From: Micropterus salmoides
Taxonomy: Eukaryota > Chordata > Actinopteri > Centrarchiformes > Centrarchidae
DNA: 64,000 bases
Assembly (NCBI RefSeq): GCF_014851395.1
Contig: NW_024041484.1
Span: 6,396,183 to 6,460,182 of the forward strand
Direction of reading: 5' to 3'
Each line of letters starts with the position of its first letter. The stretch's first letter is position 1. This document shows positions 59,250-64,000 of the stretch, in pieces. The notes beneath the pieces are model-generated. The model searched no databases, was not told the DNA's origin, and was given only the letters and a program-made list of their open reading frames with translations. The position numbers and the translations under genes were made by a program.

Positions 59250-62200
59250 GTCAGCAACCATGATGTCAAGTTTTTGGTTTCCTTCCTCCAAATGAGCAGG
59301 CACCACCAGTCTTGTGACACTGCAGCTTTGTCAGTGACTTTGCTTAACACTCACTTCTCCAAATTTACATTACATGACATTATAAGGCAAATTCCTTACG
59401 TTTCTTAATGTACTTCTCCAGTAACCTGGATAATTATGGACTTGCTGTCTTGACCAAAGCACAGCAGGTTCTCTGGCATCAACATCTTTTAATTTGTCAA
59501 TGACAGGTTTGACAGGCTTTAAACAAATGAATTACTTAGATTAATCCACTTAAAGACTTCAGGGCATTAAATCAGTAATTAGCATTAGTTATTAGAGCAC
59601 TATGACTTTAGAGTGCTGCTCAGATTGATCTAACAGTGTTGATTGTTTAGGAGGTGGTGACTGGTGTGTGGCAGTATAGTTTACATTTTGACCCACTCTA
59701 ACTAAATTAAAGATCCTGACCACCCAGCTGAGATTAAATAAACCGCACTGTTTGCGTCATGTCACCTGACATATTCTGTTACATGTTTGCAAGACAGGTG
59801 ATTGTGGGAGAACTGCCAGGATTTTAACAAAACACAAGTACATACTATATAGTGAACTAATTATTATGTACGCATGTGTTCATTTTTGTTTGTTTGTTTT
59901 TTTGGTCCTAGTAGTCAGTTCCTGGATGACAATGATGACGGAGAAAGCCATAAGTTCCTGTCAAATGGGATGATGAAGAAGAAGAAATATGAGGAATACC
60001 ATGAAGAATATGTAAGAGGACTTACAACTGACAGTTTTTATGTATGTCTGTCAGTCAGAGTAAACAGTACACACTGATTTAATTGCTGCAATGAAATCAT
60101 TTTTATAACATATTCAATTTAAAAGCAGGCATGTCATAACAAGTTGTTTAACAAGTTATGCAAGCAGACTTGCAAGAAAAATGTCAGAAAGTATCACGTG
60201 TCTCCTACCATACAATACAATACAATTGCTCATAAGATGTTTGCTGCTGGGATTACTGGTTCTTTGGAGCCGCTGAAAGAAACCTTGTCATTGTTTGTAT
60301 CCACAGTTACAATACAGGAAACCATCCTGTATTATTATACAAATTAAGAAAAAGGTCCAGCAGAAAAAGTCCCAACTGTTAAGAATAAAAAAATAATTTG
60401 TCATATTGATGTTCAGTTTCCATTCCATTTAGTAATTTCACAGAATTTTAATATTTTATAGCAGTTGAGCTCTTTTTTTTGGTTTTGGTGTCTTTCTAGA
60501 ACTGGCATTTAATACCAATGTTCAATAATAATTCAGGGAAAAATCCAGCGTAGAAGATATTTTTTTGGTGCCAACTGGAAGCTCTCTTGGTCAGCAGTAT
60601 ACTCAAAATGAATTTGGGATGTCCTTAGACTTTGCTCAGATATGATGCTGTAAGCAAGCATCACAGTAGTGTACTTTACTGCAATTACAAGTATGTGTAT
60701 TTATAGGCAGCCCTGCCTCATGATGGAGCTTTTGAGTGACAGTAGCCATGAAGGTCTTAAAAAAACACCTCTCCATCCATTTAAGTGAGACCACTGTCTT
60801 TGGTCAGTGAAGCTTCCATGATTGGCACTCAGAAAAAGGGGCATTCTGGGAAATAGTTTGCTGCACATGGCAAAATGTTTGCTCTCTTTCTTGTCACAGA
60901 GACTACACTACTGATTCTAGTTTTAAATGTCCCCAAATACCTGAGAAAAAGCAGGGCTGTTTTTCAACATTGTTCATCATTTTTCCTCATAACACTTTGT
61001 TCCTTCTTTCATTTCTCTCTGAGCAGCATCCCGGCCACACCTCCTTCGGGATGTCTGTCTTCAACTTGAGCAACGCTATCATGGGCAGCGGCATCTTGGG
61101 CCTATCCTTCGCCATGGCAAACACTGGCATTGTGCTTTTTACGTAAGTACTGCTGGCAGCAGGTCAAGGGAACTGACAGCATTCATGTCAGGGTGTGTAC
61201 GAGAACTGGCACGACGGGAGAGGCCGGTAGTTACTATGTAAATTCTACGACTACAGGGACCATCGTTTTGACACAGGGTAGATGTTCATAGAATTTTATA
61301 TTTCTTAAAAACTTTCCATTTTTGTTTGTCAGCAGAAAATCATAGCTTTGTTGTATTTATTGTCAAGGTTTTTGACATGTCATACATTACGTCTCCTCAA
61401 AATCCTAGTAATAGTCCTTAAATAATCTACAGCGTCTAATTAATAATCTAAGGTGTAGTCAACTAACACCGGTTTCAGTTACAGTGTCATACTCAAATTA
61501 ATGTCTTTTCAAGTTAGAATTAGATTAGAAAGAAATTTTAGCTGAGCGTAATGTCAAGATTGGCTTTACAAAAATGGCACAATACAAGGTGCTACAAATA
61601 TTTCCTGCAGACAGATAATGAGGTTGGTTAACCTTACTGGGTGGAACCTGTATGTGTATATAAAGTGTTTGTACAGCAGCTCTTCGAGCTAAATGCTAAC
61701 ATTGGCATGCTAACATGCTGACATGACAATGCAATATACTGATGTTTAGCATTTGACATTCAATATTAGCACAAAGCACTGACAAAGGAATGTCATGAAT
61801 CAATGTTTTGGAGAAATTAAAAAGTTGTGGCTTTGAGTAAACTTATCACAATTTGTCCTAAATGTGTGTACCTAATTTAATCACCTAGATTTCACCTGAA
61901 ACCACCACTACTGGTGGCAATGAGGGAAAGTTAGTGGATCACCAAAGTCATTAGGAGACATGTCCATGTGTTGACTGGCAAGTGGGACAGAATTAGCTCC
62001 TGTAAAAATCTAAAATATAATTACATTACCACCCATCCACGCAGACATGTTTGAACTCCAGCACCCCGGGCCCTCAGCTCCTCTGCCATCTTTCACCTAG
62101 CTCTGTCTGTCCTGTGCACATGCATTATCAGCATTCATTGATGGCTTCCAATATCCAACACCCCGCTGTCACCCTACACCCTTCAATCCCAACCACGCAA

Positions 62201-63285
62201 CCCCCCTCTGTTCACTCTCCATGCCCCTGCTGCAGGGCCACACCATGAGCTGGCAATGTTATAGTACAGAGATCAAGAGGTCTTACAAATGTAGAACGCA
62301 TCCCTTCTCTGAAGCTCAGTGTCAATGGAGCAGAGGAATATTGCAATAGCTACTGCAAAATGAAAGTAGAAATGGAATAATAATGAACTCCTGCCAAGTT
62401 ATATGGACGAAAGTGGGACTTTCCACAGAGAACATCTATCCATGATGATCATTTTCTTTCTTACAGTCTCTAGATTAAAGCTGATGTCATACAGAAGGTT
62501 TGTTGTTGCCACTGATAATAATTGTGTCATGTTGCAGAATCCTCCTCATCGCTGTGGCCATCCTCTCCCTGTATTCTGTTCATCTGCTCCTTGTGACAGC
62601 TAAAGAAGGAGGTTGGTATTTAAGTTAATTTCAGGTGCAGCAAACTCAACCGGCCTCTAATCGACCGATAAAGAGTTTTACTATACAGTAGTGGTCACAA
62701 GGTGATTCTAAGGGGTTGTGATCGCGAGCTGATCACACTTACAGACATGCAACCTATGACCAGGGGAAACCAGGAGATATTACTTAGTATTAGGCCATCA
62801 CGGGAAAGAAATGGCATAGTTTGCACTGTGTAATGGCATAGTTCATTATGTAATGCCAATTGTTGACAGAGCTTTTACAAGAAAGTGCCACAGTCCTTAC
62901 TCATAGATAAACTGTATTTCTGGTGTCTCATGGTCTGAAGAAAATGATGTCTACCTCTTCTTCAATAACTGAATTCAACTTCAATATTTCTTAGAATTAC
63001 TTTCATTGACCACAAGGTGGGTGCATCAGTACAGAAATACAGTTTTGCTGATTTGTTTGAGCAGCAAAGGTGATGGAAAAATACTCCTGGTGCTTTTATC
63101 CAGTTACTCCCCTCGTCTCAGTTTGTGTTGTGATGCCTGAATGGTTTTCCATGACTAATTCACCACGTGTATTTCTTGGCAGGATCCCTGATCTACGAAA
63201 AGCTGGGAGAGAGAGCATTTGGTTGGCCTGGGAAAATGGCAGCATTCGGATCGATTACTATGCAGAATATAGGAGGTAGGCAGTG

Positions 63286-63331
<46 letters not shown>

Positions 63332-63697
63332 ATGCCAGCTTGTTTCCAGTGACTAAAACTACACATGCATGTAATGGAGTTTTAGATCTCTGCGAATCTT
63401 TAACATTCTCTTCCATGTCCTCGCTGTCCTGCAGCCATGTCCAGCTACCTTTTTATTGTGAAGTATGAGCTGCCTGAAGTGATCCGGGCCTTCTTGGGTT
63501 TAGAAGAAATCTCTGGGTGAGTGTGTGTGCCTTTGAAGATAAATACGTGTCTGTGTGCGTACAGTTCACAGTATAGGCTCTGACCTCATTTTAACCTCTC
63601 TGCTGTGTTTGCAGAGAGTGGTACCTGAACGGGAACTACCTGGTGGTGTTTGTGTCGATCGGAATCATCCTACCTTTGTCTCTCCTTAAAAATCTCG
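59125..63697 (+). CDS. slc38a4: Sodium-coupled neutral amino acid transporter 4 (SNAT4), 5' part
   Basis: Seven plus-strand coding exons give 224 codons plus one base in a continuous frame; the gene continues beyond 64000. SNAT4 is a plasma-membrane symporter of neutral (and some cationic) amino acids with Na+, prominent in liver and placenta of mammals. The read protein has a disordered acidic N-terminus (1-75), then HPG and TM1 (about 81-104: FNLSNAIMGSGILGLSFAM). Asn91 in TM1 corresponds to the SNAT2 Asn82 linked to Na+ coupling. TM2 (about 112-133), a SLIYEKLGERAFGWPGK loop, ITMQNIGAMSSYLFI, ELPEVIRAF, and EWYLNGNYL before TM4-5 follow. The match to SNAT4 (SLIYEKLGE, KYELPEVIRAF) is closer than to SNAT2 or SNAT1. 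Human length is about 547 residues, so about 41% is here. The start at 59125 has A at -3; an in-frame ATG at 59146 is an alternative. Confidence 0.93.
59912..60011 (+). CDS. slc38a4: slc38a4 coding exon, tandem TAGTAG acceptor
   Basis: Acceptor is either TAG ending at 59911 or TAG ending at 59914. The first gives SSQF, the second SQF (one serine less). Donor GAATAT|GTAAGA at 60011/60012. Encodes the N-terminal FLDDND ... FLSNGMMKKKKYEEY segment. Confidence 0.88.
61027..61142 (+). CDS. slc38a4: slc38a4 coding exon, transmembrane segment 1
   Basis: Acceptor tctgagcag ending at 61026; donor TTTTAC|GTAAGT. Encodes HPGHTSFGMSVFNLSNAIM then GSGILGLSFAMANTGIVLF, the first membrane helix and its flanks. 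Confidence 0.93.
61685..61960 (+). repeat. Dispersed repeat in slc38a4 intron (relative at 47645)
   Basis: gagctaaatgctaacattgg, catgctaacatgctgacatg, gatcaccaaagtcattagg and surrounding words match a common fish repeat; inverse copy at 47645-47935. Confidence 0.65.
62538..62611 (+). CDS. slc38a4: slc38a4 coding exon, transmembrane segment 2
   Basis: Acceptor gttgcag, donor GGAG|GTTGGT (weaker than the others). Encodes ILLIAVAILSLYSVHLLL then VTAKEG. The residue after LLL is Val133; human SNAT4 and SNAT2 have Lys there from memory. Confidence 0.92.
63183..63275 (+). CDS. slc38a4: slc38a4 coding exon, loop and TM3 start
   Basis: Acceptor cttggcag, donor AGGAG|GTAGGC. Encodes GSLIYEKLGERAFGWPGK then MAAFGSITMQNIG. 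Confidence 0.94.
63286..63328. repeat. (GT)n microsatellite in slc38a4 intron
   Basis: About 21 GT units 10 bases after the exon ending at 63275, close to the splice donor. Confidence 0.95.
63435..63516 (+). CDS. slc38a4: slc38a4 coding exon, TM3 and ELPEVIRAF segment
   Basis: Acceptor cctgcag, donor TCTGG|GTGAGT. Encodes AMSSYLFIVKYELPEVIRAF then LGLEEISG. Confidence 0.94.
63615..63697 (+). CDS. slc38a4: slc38a4 coding exon, EWYLNGNYL and TM4
   Basis: Acceptor gtttgcag, donor CTCG|GTATGG. Encodes GEWYLNGNYLVVFVSIGI then ILPLSLLKNL. The next exon (usually starting with GYLGYTSG) lies beyond the window. Confidence 0.94.
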
Positions 63698-64000
63698 GTA
63701 TGGACTCACTTTACACCAGTGCTAACTAAAATGCTATTTTGCCATTAAATTGTACATTGTTCAACTATTTAACCACATGCTCTGCAAGCTGTAATTCAGA
63801 TACTTCTAATACTACTACTTATTTTTAAGAGGCAGGATCTGTGTCACTTCTGCAGCCTGAAGCCAATGTCTTTTCACTTCAAGATATATGTTTATTAATT
63901 GTAAATGCAGTATTAAGGCTGTACCGAATAGTTTGAGCTTAAAAACTTCACTCATGTAGTTTTAGCATTTTTTATCGATTCTGTTTAATCCCAGTATTTC
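63698..64000 (+). other. slc38a4: slc38a4 intron, runs off the window
   Basis: Follows donor CTCG|GTATGG. No exon or repeat recognised before the edge. Confidence 0.6.

Noticed and set aside
1..64000. Possible undescribed biological system
   Set aside because: I looked for gene clusters, direct-repeat arrays with spacers, unusual RNA-like structures and foreign coding blocks. Only two vertebrate genes, simple repeats and transposon remnants are visible.

Overview
The window looks like nuclear DNA of a ray-finned fish, probably a percomorph teleost. The evidence is two vertebrate gene structures with spliced exons, an A+T-rich intergenic landscape, many CA/GT, TA and tetranucleotide microsatellites, and many short non-autonomous DNA transposons and LINE/SINE remnants of types common in teleosts. 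I see no bacterial, viral or organellar gene organisation.

Two protein-coding genes can be supported. On the minus strand near the left end is amigo2, a leucine-rich-repeat and immunoglobulin-domain adhesion protein. Its whole coding sequence lies in one exon (8002 to 6485). A good splice acceptor (exon start 8097) and a CpG-rich upstream region with a good donor (9408/9407) support a separate 5' untranslated exon. On the plus strand at the right end is the 5' part of slc38a4, a sodium-coupled neutral amino acid transporter (SNAT4). Seven coding exons (59125 to 63697) can be read in a continuous, phase-consistent frame of 224 codons. The gene runs off the right edge, and a plausible 5' untranslated exon and promoter lie near 55.5-55.7 kb. 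AMIGO2 and SLC38A4 are also neighbours in mammals, which supports both names.

The two genes are divergent, with 5' ends facing each other across about 46 kb that holds no gene I can support. That interval contains repeats. Three hAT-type non-autonomous elements have readable 8-bp target-site duplications (15449-16014, 23316-24013, 47980-48638). There is a decayed Tc1/mariner-like element with a transposase N-terminal relic (31811-32954), a short Tc1-type MITE (13908-14208), and four copies of one inverted-repeat family (17126, 34739, 43598, 50641). Two other fold-back elements lie at 35541 and 44986. A LINE reverse-transcriptase tail is followed by a tRNA-derived SINE (39150-39991), and a hAT-like element with many repeated 'ggtcttg' units lies at 54201. 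Two GC-richer, apparently single-copy stretches (26.2-26.6 kb and 29.5-29.9 kb) and a CpG-rich stretch with a strong splice donor near 41.5-42.2 kb are the best candidates for regulatory DNA or an upstream exon.

I found no sign of a novel biological system. The observations worth checking are the tandem splice acceptors in slc38a4, the divergent gene order, the possible upstream promoter, a 39-codon ORF with a PPxY motif downstream of amigo2, and the well-delimited transposon insertions.
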